A DNA stretch of 64,000 bases from Paucibacter sp. DJ2R-2 (GTDB lineage Bacteria > Pseudomonadota > Gammaproteobacteria > Burkholderiales > Burkholderiaceae_C). The notes under the pieces were generated by a model. The model was not told the origin of the DNA. It did no database searches and worked only from the letters and a program-made list of their open reading frames with translations. The stretch spans positions 186,001 through 250,000 of the forward strand of contig NZ_JAJIRT010000003.1 in NCBI RefSeq assembly GCF_025717675.1. Direction: 5' to 3'. A program made the position numbers and the translations under genes. The first letter of the stretch is position 1. Every line of letters begins with the position of its first letter. Positions 18,045 to 26,089 of the stretch are shown here, in pieces.

Positions 18045-19380
18045 GGTGATGTTCCGCAGTGACTGCTGGCACCGCGGTCGAAAGAGCAGTGCGGGTAGCC
18101 AAGCGGGCGCGGGCTGCTGTCCACGAGGCCTCCGTACCAATCAGGAATTGCCCATTGACTACGACACGCTGGCCGGCTTGGAGGCCGGAGAGCACCTCAA
18201 CACGGTCCGCATCCTCTCGACCCAGACTGACCTGCACCGGGCGAAAGCGGGTGTGCTCGTCCGCCACGATGACTTGGTCGGCTCCGGCGATACGCATTAC
18301 CGCATCGCGTGGAACGGTCAGCAACGCCGGCGTCGCGCTGGCCAACTGAACCCGTACTAGACTGCCCGGTGGAAATGCCGCTGTTTGGCTGCCCGGTTCC
18401 AGTGCCGCACGTAGTTTGGCCAAGCGGCTAACGGGGTCGACAAGTGCTTGCTGAGGCTGAATCGTCAGGGCGACGACTTGGCGGGGATCGACGCTGGACT
18501 GCACCCGGACCCGGACCCGGGCGCGGGCGCCAAGCGTGCCCAGCTGTTCCGGCGAGAAGCTCAACTCCACCGCGATGCGGCGTGTGTCGGCATAGCCTAA
18601 GACGGGCTGGGAAGGGCTGACAGCGCTGCCCTCGCGCATGCTCAGGCTAGTGACCACGCCGTCTCGCTCAGCTCGAATGGGGACCAGCTCTCTCACCCGC
18701 CGGCTGGTTTCAAGCTCCTGCAGGACATCTTCCGGAATGTCGGCAGCGAGCAAGCGCGTGCGAGCGCGAAAGCGCTCCTTGGCGATGCTGGCCAACATGA
18801 TTTCTGGCGCAGCATTGCCGATAGCACCCATGCCACCGGACCGGTTCAACAGGCCGTCACGTCTGGTGAGCAGGTCGAGATATTCACGCTGACGTTGCTG
18901 CAGCTCAGGCGAGTACAGCTCGTAAAGCAACTGACCTTTGCGCACTGGCTGGCCCACACCTCCTACGGCCAGGCTCCGCACCCAGCCCTCGGCCTTGGGC
19001 GCCAGCAACACGCTAGCGCCTTCGTCCTGAACCACCTGCCCACTGCCCAGGGCATGGCTCGCCAGGGGTGACGCACCCACCGCCTCAGTCACCAATCCGA
19101 TGGAGCGCTGCTGTGCAGCGCTCACCTGGACAACCACTTCGGTATTGGAGTTGCTGACTTCCGCCCTAATGAGCGCCATATTGCAGATGGGGCACGTGCC
19201 TGGGGCGTCGCGCAAAACATCCGGATGCATCGGGCAGGTCCATCCCTGAGGCACTACCTCATTGACGGCTTGTGCCACCGGCTTAAGGCTAATGCCGTGC
19301 GGTGCCAGTTGGCGCACTAGGGCGTAGCCGGTCGCGGCAATAGCCACGAAGGCCATGCCGATAGCGATGCGTTTGGACAT
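18034..19380 (-). CDS. cusB: RND efflux periplasmic adaptor, CusB type with heavy-metal-binding domain
   Basis: A 448-residue membrane-fusion protein linking the RND pump to an outer-membrane channel. After an N-terminal signal/anchor helix (residues 5-24) comes a compact metal-binding module WTCPMHPDVLRDAPGTCPIC (C49, H52, C63, C66), the HMBD/YHS-like domain of CusB-type adaptors. Barrel-sandwich, helical hairpin and beta-barrel domains follow (for example VLLAPKAEGWVRSLAVGGVG and ERDGVVTSLSMREGSAV). The last residues are His-rich (EHHHEH), a possible extra metal site. It begins 43 bases after nirK and overlaps cusA by about 11 bases. Confidence 0.9.
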   Translation of the reverse strand: MSKRIAIGMAFVAIAATGYALVRQLAPHGISLKPVAQAVNEVVPQGWTCPMHPDVLRDAPGTCPICNMALIRAEVSNSNTEVVVQVSAAQQRSIGLVTEAVGASPLASHALGSGQVVQDEGASVLLAPKAEGWVRSLAVGGVGQPVRKGQLLYELYSPELQQRQREYLDLLTRRDGLLNRSGGMGAIGNAAPEIMLASIAKERFRARTRLLAADIPEDVLQELETSRRVRELVPIRAERDGVVTSLSMREGSAVSPSQPVLGYADTRRIAVELSFSPEQLGTLGARARVRVRVQSSVDPRQVVALTIQPQQALVDPVSRLAKLRAALEPGSQTAAFPPGSLVRVQLASATPALLTVPRDAVMRIAGADQVIVADEHTRFRPVQVSLGREDADRVEVLSGLQAGQRVVVNGQFLIGTEASWTAARARLATRTALSTAVPAVTAEHHHEH

Positions 19381-19397
19381 AGGAAGTTCTCGTTGTC

Positions 19398-19418
19398 ACG
19401 CGGCTACCAGAGCCGCGT
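19398..19418 (-). promoter_or_regulatory. Intercistronic hairpin between nirK and cusB
   Basis: A perfect 8-bp stem, ACGCGGCT paired with AGCCGCGT, around a 5-base loop fills the 43-base gap between nirK and cusB. No T-run follows on the minus strand, so it is more likely an mRNA-stabilising or processing hairpin, or weak attenuator, than a full terminator. Such an element could let nirK and the cytochromes be expressed above the downstream pump genes. Confidence 0.5.
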
Positions 19419-19423
19419 AGTGC

Positions 19424-20341
19424 TTAACGCACGACGATGTTGTCGCCCTTGCCGGCCTTGGGATCAGCATCGTTGCTGAACTGCAAGATGGCGATGGCAC
19501 CCGTCAGGGCTTGCTTCATCACGTGACTGACCAGCGCATTGGCGCCTTCGACCGGCGAGATGATGTCGAACGCAGCACCGTCGCCAGGGCCAACAGTGAA
19601 GCTCTGCGCGCCGTAGATGACGTTCTTCGGATTGCCGCTGATGTAGACGCGATCCCAGATGCCCGCGATGGGGTGGAAGGACGAGAACTCATTGACGCCC
19701 GCGTTGACGAAGTGGATGCGAACGCGTTCACCCGGCTTGGCCTGCAGGATGCGGGTCGCGGCGGGATCATGCACGGGGTCGTACTTGAAGATGCCGCCAT
19801 TGAACATCGTGTTGGTCCACTTGCCGGCCATCATGTCGGCCTGGTTGTCAGGGTTGGGGTACAACTCGGACTGGACCAGCACGTACTCGCGGTCGGCCTT
19901 GGGCAGCGCGTTGGCGTCCTTCGGGTCAACGATGATGACGCCAAACATGCCGCGGGCGATGTGCTGGATCATCGGGTCCGAGCCGCAGTGGTAGAAGAAG
20001 GTGCCCGGGTAAGTGGCCGGGAAGGTGAACTTCTTGCTTTCACCCGGCTTGATGGACTCGAACTCCTTGACGACGTCGACGCGAGCGGCGTGGAAGTCGG
20101 TGGAGTGCGAGTTTTTGCTGGTCTTGTCGTTCACCAGGGTGAACTCGACGATGTCGCCTTCGGTGACGCGAACGACAGGCCCCGGAATTTGGCCGTCGTA
20201 GGTCCACGCGCGGTACATCGTGCCCTTGTTATCAATAGGCAGCTCCACTTCTTTGGCGGTTAGTGTGACCTGCACTGTCTTGGCGTGCGCGACGCCCACG
20301 AGTGCCAGGGCCATGGCCAGGGCTAGCGATGTCTTCTTCAT
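19424..20341 (-). CDS. nirK: Copper nitrite reductase NirK (nitrosomonad-type, two-domain)
   Basis: Periplasmic enzyme reducing nitrite to NO. From ATG 20341 a signal peptide MKKTSLALAMALALVGVAHA precedes about 285 mature residues in two cupredoxin domains. All copper ligands align: type 1 by H79, C119, H127 and M132; type 2 by H84, H118 and H273; catalytic D82 and H223. The block HSTDFHAA has exactly the HxxDxH spacing of NirK. The protein is shorter than classical NirK, like the Nitrosomonas form. A GTG at 20374 overlapping the ncgC stop, or ATG at 20347, are alternative starts. It follows three genes matching ncgABC. Confidence 0.9.
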   Translation of the reverse strand: MKKTSLALAMALALVGVAHAKTVQVTLTAKEVELPIDNKGTMYRAWTYDGQIPGPVVRVTEGDIVEFTLVNDKTSKNSHSTDFHAARVDVVKEFESIKPGESKKFTFPATYPGTFFYHCGSDPMIQHIARGMFGVIIVDPKDANALPKADREYVLVQSELYPNPDNQADMMAGKWTNTMFNGGIFKYDPVHDPAATRILQAKPGERVRIHFVNAGVNEFSSFHPIAGIWDRVYISGNPKNVIYGAQSFTVGPGDGAAFDIISPVEGANALVSHVMKQALTGAIAILQFSNDADPKAGKGDNIVVR

Positions 20342-20370
20342 GGTCATACTTTCAGTTGTCGTTTCTGGTT

Positions 20371-20727
20371 TCACTTGGCGGTGGTCTTGCTAACGAAGCG
20401 GAGATAGGCCACCAGTTCCCCTATCTCCTCGTCGGTCATAACGCCGTCCCACTTGGGCATGAGCACAGACTTGCCTACACCCAGGCCGCCGGCCTTGATG
20501 GCCTTGAAGAGCAGTTCGTCGGGTGTGTCGCCCATGCCTTTCGTGTCCGTGTGGTCACGCGGCTTGACGGCCATATCGCGGCTGTTGATGCCATTGCCGT
20601 CTCGATTGACGCCGTGGCACTGCACGCAATAGGCGTTGTAGTTGCGCACTGCGCGAGCGGGCGGTTCGGCCGCATGCGTGACGGCGGCAGCCAAGAAGGC
20701 AGCCGTAAACGTGATCCAGCGCTTCAT
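20371..20727 (-). CDS. ncgC: Monohaem c-type cytochrome NcgC
   Basis: A 118-residue exported cytochrome: signal peptide (residues 1-19, cleaved near THA-AEP), one CVQCH haem site (about residue 34) and a C-terminal axial Met candidate in VLMPKWDGVMTDEEIGELVA. It overlaps ncgB by ATGA (20724-20727) and its own stop sits in a GTGA with a potential nirK start. In Nitrosomonas europaea the equivalent small cytochrome lies between ncgB and nirK and is thought to help electron delivery to, or protection around, NirK; the role here is inferred from that synteny. Confidence 0.85.
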   Translation of the reverse strand: MKRWITFTAAFLAAAVTHAAEPPARAVRNYNAYCVQCHGVNRDGNGINSRDMAVKPRDHTDTKGMGDTPDELLFKAIKAGGLGVGKSVLMPKWDGVMTDEEIGELVAYLRFVSKTTAK

Positions 20728-21419
20728 TTCGCACCCCCTTGCTTAAGCGTGTTGATATAGCCGGTCAGCTTCTGCACGTCGGCATCAGTCAGATCCAGCT
20801 TCGGCATCCAAATGTGCGGCTCGAACTTCTGCGGGTTGCGGATGTACTCAACGACGTAGTCAGGCTGCAGTCGCTCACCGGCGCTGAGAAGTTCGACGCC
20901 TGAGCTGCCGCCCGAGCCCGGTTTCGCCGAATGGCAGGACGCGCAGCCGCGCAGCTTGTTGAAAAGTAAGGCTGCCATAGACGCATTGACTGGGTCGCCC
21001 TTGAACGCCCCTTTGGTGACAAGGTCGCTGGTAGTCAACGCCATCAACGCGTCTGCAGCCGCTGTGGCGTCGGCGGCGTTCAACTTTGGATGGGGAATGA
21101 GCTTCGCTGCGTCGATGACGTCAGGCGTTCCCGGATCGCTTGCCTTAACTGCGTTCGCAAACGTGGCGCCACCTGGACGCAGTACGGTAGGCTGTTGCAG
21201 CCATGCCGTGAGCCAGTCGCGGTTGAACTTGTTGCCAGCGTAGTAGAGGTCCGGACCTTTGCGTTGCAGGAGCCGTTCGAGACCGCCTTCAGCGGGCTTA
21301 GTGACGGCGTGGCAGGCAACGCACTGGCTTTTCAGCAGCTCGGCGCCGGTTGCGCCGTGGGAGGTCGTGGCTACACCGAGTGCGGTCACGGCCAGCATCG
21401 TGAAGGTGATTTTTTTCAT
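20724..21419 (-). CDS. ncgB: Dihaem c-type cytochrome NcgB
   Basis: A 231-residue periplasmic cytochrome with signal peptide MKKITFTMLAVTALGVATTS and two haem c sites, CVACH (about residue 35) and CASCH (about residue 160), each followed by a Met-containing loop (IWMPKLDLTDADVQKLTGYI for the second). ATG at 21419, ten bases after the ncgA stop, gives a clean signal peptide; longer upstream readings lack similarity. It is the second gene of an ncgA-B-C-nirK series. Probable role: electron transfer to NirK or the multicopper oxidase. Confidence 0.87.
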   Translation of the reverse strand: MKKITFTMLAVTALGVATTSHGATGAELLKSQCVACHAVTKPAEGGLERLLQRKGPDLYYAGNKFNRDWLTAWLQQPTVLRPGGATFANAVKASDPGTPDVIDAAKLIPHPKLNAADATAAADALMALTTSDLVTKGAFKGDPVNASMAALLFNKLRGCASCHSAKPGSGGSSGVELLSAGERLQPDYVVEYIRNPQKFEPHIWMPKLDLTDADVQKLTGYINTLKQGGAK

Positions 21420-21429
21420 GGCTGCGACC

Positions 21430-22482
21430 TCACTGGATGGCCTGACCCTTGAAGGTCTCGTTGGTGTAGATGCCCGGGCCCTTCTGCAGCGACTCCTGGT
21501 AGTAGAAGTTCGGCTTGGGCACGCGCTTGTTCCACGGATAGAAGGAGTCGTTGCTCTTAATTTCCGTGTACTCAATGACGGTCATCAGCCCGCCATGAGG
21601 GCGGTCACCGTTCATCGTGTGGCTGTCCACGTGGTCATGGACCATCCAGCGACCAGGGTTGTCGGCCTCGAAGATGAGGTCGTAGCGTTCGCCAGGGCCG
21701 ATGAGTACGGTGTCGGCAGTTATGGGAGACGCCAGCGGGAAACCGTCCTTGAAGGCGATCTGGAAGGCGTGGCCGTGGATGTGGATTGAGTGGACAGCAT
21801 CACCCGCGCCAATAAGGCGGATGCGAACGACGTCGCCCTTTGTAATACGCAGCGGTTCCGTCTCTGGGAAGGCTTTCCCGTTAATGGTGAAGTAGTCGAA
21901 TTTGTCGCCCGGCAGTCCGCCAAACCCGGGCTTGTTCGCCCACTTCGAATCCCAGTCGGACAACATCAGGATGAAGTCCTTCGTCACGCGCTTTTCCAGA
22001 GCTGTCGGCTTTTTGGGCTTGACGATGAATGGACCCCACATGCCGCGCAGCGCAACGTGTTCGTTCACGTTGACATGGCAGTGATACCACATCGTCCCCG
22101 AGGGCTCTGCCTTGAACTTGTAGGTGAAGCTGTCGCCGGGCTTGATGCCTTCCTGGGTTACGTCCGGAACTCCGTCCATCTTCCAGGTGCCGCGCTGCAG
22201 CATGCCGTGCCAATGGATCGTGTGGGGCAGGGCAGTCAGGTTGTTGACCTGAATTTCCATGTCGTCACCCTCGTCCACGTAGAACATTGGGCCGGGTACC
22301 TGGCCCGCAAACGCGAACGTGTGGAACTGCTGCTTTTCCACCAATGTGATTCGCGTGTCCTCGATATTCATTTCGAACTCGCGCTTAGCGGCCCAGGCTT
22401 GGCTTGAGAGGAGTGCTGTCAGTAGCGCGATAGTGGTGGCGGCTCCGCGCCATGTGAGACCAAGGGTGTGGCCTGGATTCAT
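21430..22482 (-). CDS. ncgA: Two-domain multicopper oxidase NcgA
   Basis: A 350-residue periplasmic multicopper oxidase of the two-domain laccase type. Copper motifs are complete: HTIHWHG (H87-H92), MWYHCHVN (H134-H136), HSIHIHGH (H231-H238) and MVHDHVDSHT (H282-H288). ATG at 22482 is chosen because GGAGG lies five bases upstream and a signal peptide follows; an in-frame ATG five codons earlier lacks a ribosome site. In Nitrosomonas europaea the ncgA product is a blue copper oxidase needed for nitrite tolerance with NirK. It is the first gene of a minus-strand operon of about 10.5 kb. Confidence 0.88.
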   Translation of the reverse strand: MNPGHTLGLTWRGAATTIALLTALLSSQAWAAKREFEMNIEDTRITLVEKQQFHTFAFAGQVPGPMFYVDEGDDMEIQVNNLTALPHTIHWHGMLQRGTWKMDGVPDVTQEGIKPGDSFTYKFKAEPSGTMWYHCHVNVNEHVALRGMWGPFIVKPKKPTALEKRVTKDFILMLSDWDSKWANKPGFGGLPGDKFDYFTINGKAFPETEPLRITKGDVVRIRLIGAGDAVHSIHIHGHAFQIAFKDGFPLASPITADTVLIGPGERYDLIFEADNPGRWMVHDHVDSHTMNGDRPHGGLMTVIEYTEIKSNDSFYPWNKRVPKPNFYYQESLQKGPGIYTNETFKGQAIQ

Positions 22483-22509
22483 GAGACCTCCAAACATTTG
22501 TGAGACTCA

Positions 22510-22537
22510 AAGATACATTGTTTATGATTGTTAATCA
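22510..22537. promoter_or_regulatory. Candidate NsrR-like box and palindrome in the ncgA promoter region
   Basis: AAGATACATTG at 22510-22520 resembles the half-site AAGATGYATTT bound by NsrR, and a perfect TGATT-GTT-AATCA palindrome lies at 22525-22537. A second copy of the motif, CAATGTATGTT (22636-22646), lies at the other side of the divergent gap. The first is about 30-40 bases upstream of the ncgA start, where an operator would block transcription. An nsrR gene is 3.6 kb away. The site is a motif match only. Confidence 0.4.
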
Positions 22538-22637
22538 AGTAGAGCCCCTGAATGTTTTGCGGCTAATACTATGTAAATACTTAATTGCTTGCGGGATTTA
22601 AAGGTTCATGTGAGTTGCATGTTAAATTGGACGTGCA

Positions 22638-22988
22638 ATGTATGTTTTCTGCTGCAAAGGTCGTGCGTGTTTGCTGAAGCGTCGCTGGGTGGCGACGTCG
22701 ATGCTCTTGCTGGCCGCCATCGCTCCTGACATCTCACGCGTCCTGCAACATGAGGTAGGGCGGGTGCTGGCTGAAGCATTCCGCGGCCATTGCGAACGCG
22801 GTGGCTTGCCAACTCTGGACTGCTGCGCGATGTGCGTTGTCCGGTCGCTGGGCAATGCTCCGCCCTTATCGATGGGTGATGCCGCCGATGCCCAGCCCTT
22901 CGAGTCTTCTGGTGCCTCAAGTGCAGCCCATGACACACCCTCGCCCGAGCCTCGGGTCTCCTGTTGTCGCGGGCCACCCCGCAACTGA
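22638..22988 (+). CDS. Small Cys-rich membrane-anchored protein, unknown
   Basis: A 116-residue protein of unrecognised family, divergent from the nirK operon and 82 bases before a TonB-dependent receptor. It begins Met-Tyr-Val-Phe-Cys-Cys, has one hydrophobic helix (about residues 17-30, VATSMLLLAAIAPDI), then a CCAMC cluster (about residue 62) and a late CC pair. The layout recalls small DUF2946-like proteins that accompany copper-responsive TonB receptors, but I cannot establish homology. A candidate regulator box overlaps its start codon. It could be a copper-handling peptide or not translated at all. Confidence 0.45.
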   Translation: MYVFCCKGRACLLKRRWVATSMLLLAAIAPDISRVLQHEVGRVLAEAFRGHCERGGLPTLDCCAMCVVRSLGNAPPLSMGDAADAQPFESSGASSAAHDTPSPEPRVSCCRGPPRN

Positions 22989-23070
22989 CCCGCCGCCGTT
23001 GCGGCAGCAGTTCGCGATGCGCGAATAGACCACCTCGACTTGCCAAGTCCATACGAATTTAAGGTTTCCC

Positions 23071-25431
23071 GTGAAAAATCGCTTCCCACTTCGCCTTCAT
23101 CCTCTGGCGCGCGCCATCGCTCTCTCTCTCACTGCAATGTCAGCCACGGCCGTCATGGCGTGCGACGACTGCAGCGACGATCGGCCTGTTCAGAAGCTGG
23201 CGCTCGTTCGTGTGCAAGGTGCTGCACCCAGTTCGTTGCCTACAAATATTCCCACGACCCGTGAGTCGGTTACCCGTCAAGACATTGAGCGGACCATCAA
23301 CGCGACCGATGCGGAAGACGCGCTCAAGTACCTGCCCAGCCTGTTGGTACGCAAGCGCTACATCGGCGACTACAACCACGCTATCTTGTCCAGCCGCGCT
23401 TCTGGCACAGGCAACAGTGCACGGTCGGCGGTCTATGCCGACGGCATCCTGCTGTCCAACTATCTCGGCAACGGTGTTGGCGGCCTGAGCTTCCCACCCC
23501 GATGGGGGTTGGTGACTCCAGAAGAGATTGAACGCGTGGACGTTATGTATGGACCGTTCTCGGCCGCCTATCCCGGCAACTCAGTTGGTGCGGTGGTGGA
23601 CTATGTGACACGCATGCCGACCAGGTTTGAGGCTCACGCCAAGCTGGGATACGTATCGCAACCGTTCGACCTTTACGGAACGAACTCAACCTACCGGGCC
23701 ACGCAGGCTAGCGCGTCGGTTGGCGACCGTTCGGGTGACCTGGCTTGGTGGGTCAACGTCAACCGCACTGACAGTGACGGCCAGCCGCTGACATTTGCGA
23801 ACCGCTTGGTAAGCACTGGGGTCGCTCCAACGAAAGGGACTCCCGTAGCTGGCGCTGTTCTGCTTCCCAACAGCAACGGACAGCCCTGGTACATGCTGGG
23901 CGCTGTGACCCGATACAGTACAACGCAAGACCACCTCAAAATCAAGCTTGCCTATGACCTAAGCCCGACGCTGCGGGCTAGCTACACCGGGGGCGCTTGG
24001 CGCAATGAGTCGGAAGGCAATTCTCAGAGCTACCTTTGGGACGCCAGCGGAGCGGCTGTCTATGCCGGCCCCATCGTCATCGACGGTAAGCAGTTCGCTC
24101 CGCTGACGGGTGCAGACTTTGTGGCCACCCGGGAACAACTGGTGCATGTGATGCAGGGCGTGTCCCTCAAGAGCCGCACGGGCGGCGCCTGGGACTGGGA
24201 AGCTGCAGCGAGTACGTACGACTACCGGCGGGACAAGAAGCGGCAGAACGCCGCCGGCAATCCCCTGCCTGGTGCTTTGACGGGCGGCGCAGGCACATTG
24301 GCGGACGGTGGCGACACTGGCTGGAGCACACTGGCGCTAAAGGGCATCTGGCGCCCCGCTGGAGGAATGCATGTTGTAGACATGGGCGTTCAGCAAGACA
24401 GCTACGAGCTCGCATACTTGACTTCGAGCATCACAGGCAACTACCTCGCAGATGCGCCGGGCGCGCTCGTAGCTAGCGTGCAGGGCAAGACGCGGACGCA
24501 GGTTTTCTATGTTCAGGACGCCTGGTTGCTTGCCGCAGAATGGAGGGCCGTGCTCGGCGCGCGTACCGAGCGCTGGCAGGCCTATGGCGGTCGAACAGAC
24601 TTCTCGGCAACCGGGACGCCGCCGCCCAGCATCTACGCTGCTCGCAGCGCGGGCTTTATTTCGCCAAAGGCAGCGCTCTCCTGGCAAGGGACGCCCGACA
24701 CAGTGCTGAAGGCTTCCATTGGTCGGGCAGTGCGCCTGCCGACTGTGTCGGAGCTGTATGGAGCCACGTCCACCACAAATTCCCGCTACATCAACGATCC
24801 GAGCCTGAAGCCAGAGAAGTCCTGGACGGGTGAACTGAGCGCAGAGACCAGTTGGGGCGAGATCCAAACTCGGTTGACGGCATTCGCGGAATCCACCCGC
24901 GATGCGTTGTATTCGCAGACGCTCTTTGATGCGGTGGCAAACAACAACATCACTCGCGTCCAGAACATTGACCGAATCGGCACACGTGGCCTGGAGGCCA
25001 CTCTCGCTGCGAACGACTGGTTGCTGAAGGGGCTGGATTTGTCCGCCAGTGCCACCTACGCGGACTCAAAGATAAAGGCGAATAAGGGCTTCGTTGCGGT
25101 GTCTGGCGACACGGTAGGCAAGTGGCAGCCCAACATCCCTCGTTGGCGCGCGACCGCCATGGTCGGGTATCGCTTCGATGAGCAGTGGAGTGGCAGCCTC
25201 GCGGTACGGCATAGCGGTCGCCAGTACCGTACGCTGAACAATACCGACGTGAATGGTTATGCGTACATGGGCGTTAGCAGGTACACGACGGCCGACCTGC
25301 GAGTCGTGTGGAAGATTGACCGCCAGTGGAGTGGCGCCTTCGGTGTGGACAACCTGAACAACGACAAGTACTGGAACTTCCATCCCTATCCTCAGCGCAG
25401 CTACTTAGCCGAGCTGAAGTTCGACCTGTGA
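23071..25431 (+). CDS. TonB-dependent outer-membrane receptor (786 aa), probable copper uptake
   Basis: Outer-membrane receptor with GTG start at 23071 after a weak purine stretch, a signal peptide ending near AVMA and a mature N-terminus with CDDCSDD. The plug domain (about 55-165) shows VTRQDIERTINATDAEDALK and GPFSAAYPGNSVGAVVDYVT, and the beta-barrel ends in YLAELKFDL with the terminal aromatic-type strand. There is no STN signalling domain, unlike the second receptor at 50.9 kb. Placement next to a YcnI-like copper protein and the copper nitrite reductase operon suggests copper as substrate; this is inference. Confidence 0.88.
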   Translation: MKNRFPLRLHPLARAIALSLTAMSATAVMACDDCSDDRPVQKLALVRVQGAAPSSLPTNIPTTRESVTRQDIERTINATDAEDALKYLPSLLVRKRYIGDYNHAILSSRASGTGNSARSAVYADGILLSNYLGNGVGGLSFPPRWGLVTPEEIERVDVMYGPFSAAYPGNSVGAVVDYVTRMPTRFEAHAKLGYVSQPFDLYGTNSTYRATQASASVGDRSGDLAWWVNVNRTDSDGQPLTFANRLVSTGVAPTKGTPVAGAVLLPNSNGQPWYMLGAVTRYSTTQDHLKIKLAYDLSPTLRASYTGGAWRNESEGNSQSYLWDASGAAVYAGPIVIDGKQFAPLTGADFVATREQLVHVMQGVSLKSRTGGAWDWEAAASTYDYRRDKKRQNAAGNPLPGALTGGAGTLADGGDTGWSTLALKGIWRPAGGMHVVDMGVQQDSYELAYLTSSITGNYLADAPGALVASVQGKTRTQVFYVQDAWLLAAEWRAVLGARTERWQAYGGRTDFSATGTPPPSIYAARSAGFISPKAALSWQGTPDTVLKASIGRAVRLPTVSELYGATSTTNSRYINDPSLKPEKSWTGELSAETSWGEIQTRLTAFAESTRDALYSQTLFDAVANNNITRVQNIDRIGTRGLEATLAANDWLLKGLDLSASATYADSKIKANKGFVAVSGDTVGKWQPNIPRWRATAMVGYRFDEQWSGSLAVRHSGRQYRTLNNTDVNGYAYMGVSRYTTADLRVVWKIDRQWSGAFGVDNLNNDKYWNFHPYPQRSYLAELKFDL

Positions 25432-25442
25432 GGAGCGCGACC

Positions 25443-25958
25443 ATGAAATATTTCATCGCCTCGCTGCTACTGCCGCTTTCGGTGATAGCGCAAGCTCATG
25501 TGACGCTCGAGCAGCCCGAGGCCGAGGCTGGAAAATCGTACAAGGCTGTACTGCGGGTCGGCCATGGTTGTGATGGCAAGGCCACGCGCCAGGTCATCGT
25601 CACGTTGCCGTCCGGGCTGCGAGGCGCGAAACCTATGCCAAAGCCGGGATGGGAACTGGCAACGCATCGTGCACTCCTTGAGCGCCCATATGAATCCCAC
25701 GGCAAGTCAATTGCCGACGAGGTAGTTGAGGTTCGATGGACTGCGTTAACTGAGGCCAATTTTCTGCAGGACGACTGGTACGACGAATTCACGCTGCGCG
25801 CAACGCTTCCTGCCGCCCCAGCAACCCTTTGGTTCAAGGTTCGCCAAGTCTGCATCAAGGGTGAACTGAACTGGAGCGAGGTGCCAAGCGCAGCGGTGCC
25901 TAGGCCAGGAGTGCCCGCCGTGCGGTTGGACGTGGTGAAGGGGGGGGGGGGGGGCTGA
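25443..25958 (+). CDS. YcnI-like (DUF1775) copper-binding protein ending in a poly-G tract
   Basis: A 171-residue secreted protein. The signal peptide MKYFIASLLLPLSVIAQA leaves a mature N-terminal His (AHVTLEQPEAEAGK), the mononuclear copper-binding pattern of YcnI-type proteins, with the family blocks GHGCDGKATRQVIVTLPSGL and MPKPGWELAT. ATG 25443 has GGAGCG upstream and lies 11 bases from the receptor stop, so the two form a unit. The frame runs into 15 consecutive G (25940-25954), giving a GGGGG tail and a TGA. The true C-terminus is uncertain because one base gained or lost there changes the end. Confidence 0.88.
   Translation: MKYFIASLLLPLSVIAQAHVTLEQPEAEAGKSYKAVLRVGHGCDGKATRQVIVTLPSGLRGAKPMPKPGWELATHRALLERPYESHGKSIADEVVEVRWTALTEANFLQDDWYDEFTLRATLPAAPATLWFKVRQVCIKGELNWSEVPSAAVPRPGVPAVRLDVVKGGGGG
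25940..25954 (+). repeat. G15 homopolymer at the end of the ycnI-like gene
   Basis: Fifteen G residues in a row inside the last codons of the YcnI-like gene. Such tracts slip during replication and are also common sites of sequencing or assembly error, so the C-terminal reading frame here is not reliable. Confidence 0.85.
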
Positions 25959-25980
25959 GGCCCGCTGAGGCGGCTGAGCT

Positions 25981-26015
25981 AGTGCATGGCCCGCCATCTT
26001 GACGGGCCGTGCACT
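25981..26015. terminator. Hairpin between convergent ycnI-like gene and nsrR
   Basis: AGTGCATGGCCCG pairs with CGGGCCGTGCACT around a 9-base loop, a 13-bp stem with one G-U type mismatch. It lies 23 bases after the plus-strand gene stop and 75 bases after the end of nsrR on the minus strand. Neither side has a strong T-run, so it is a plausible bidirectional terminator or mRNA 3' end of moderate strength. Confidence 0.55.
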
Positions 26016-26089
26016 GCAGCCTTGAGCAGCTTGACAAGCTGCGCCGCGCGCACCGCTTCCCGCAAGCGTGCAACGTGCTGCGAGTTGGG

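Noticed and set aside
19511-20263. Plus-strand frame of 250 codons opposite nirK.
   Set aside because: It is the antisense shadow of a gene with complete copper ligands; its Val/Asp-rich composition is typical of such shadows.
22525-22537. TGATT-GTT-AATCA palindrome as an FNR/DNR box.
   Set aside because: The spacing is wrong for TTGAT-N4-ATCAA; listed only as a palindrome in the promoter.
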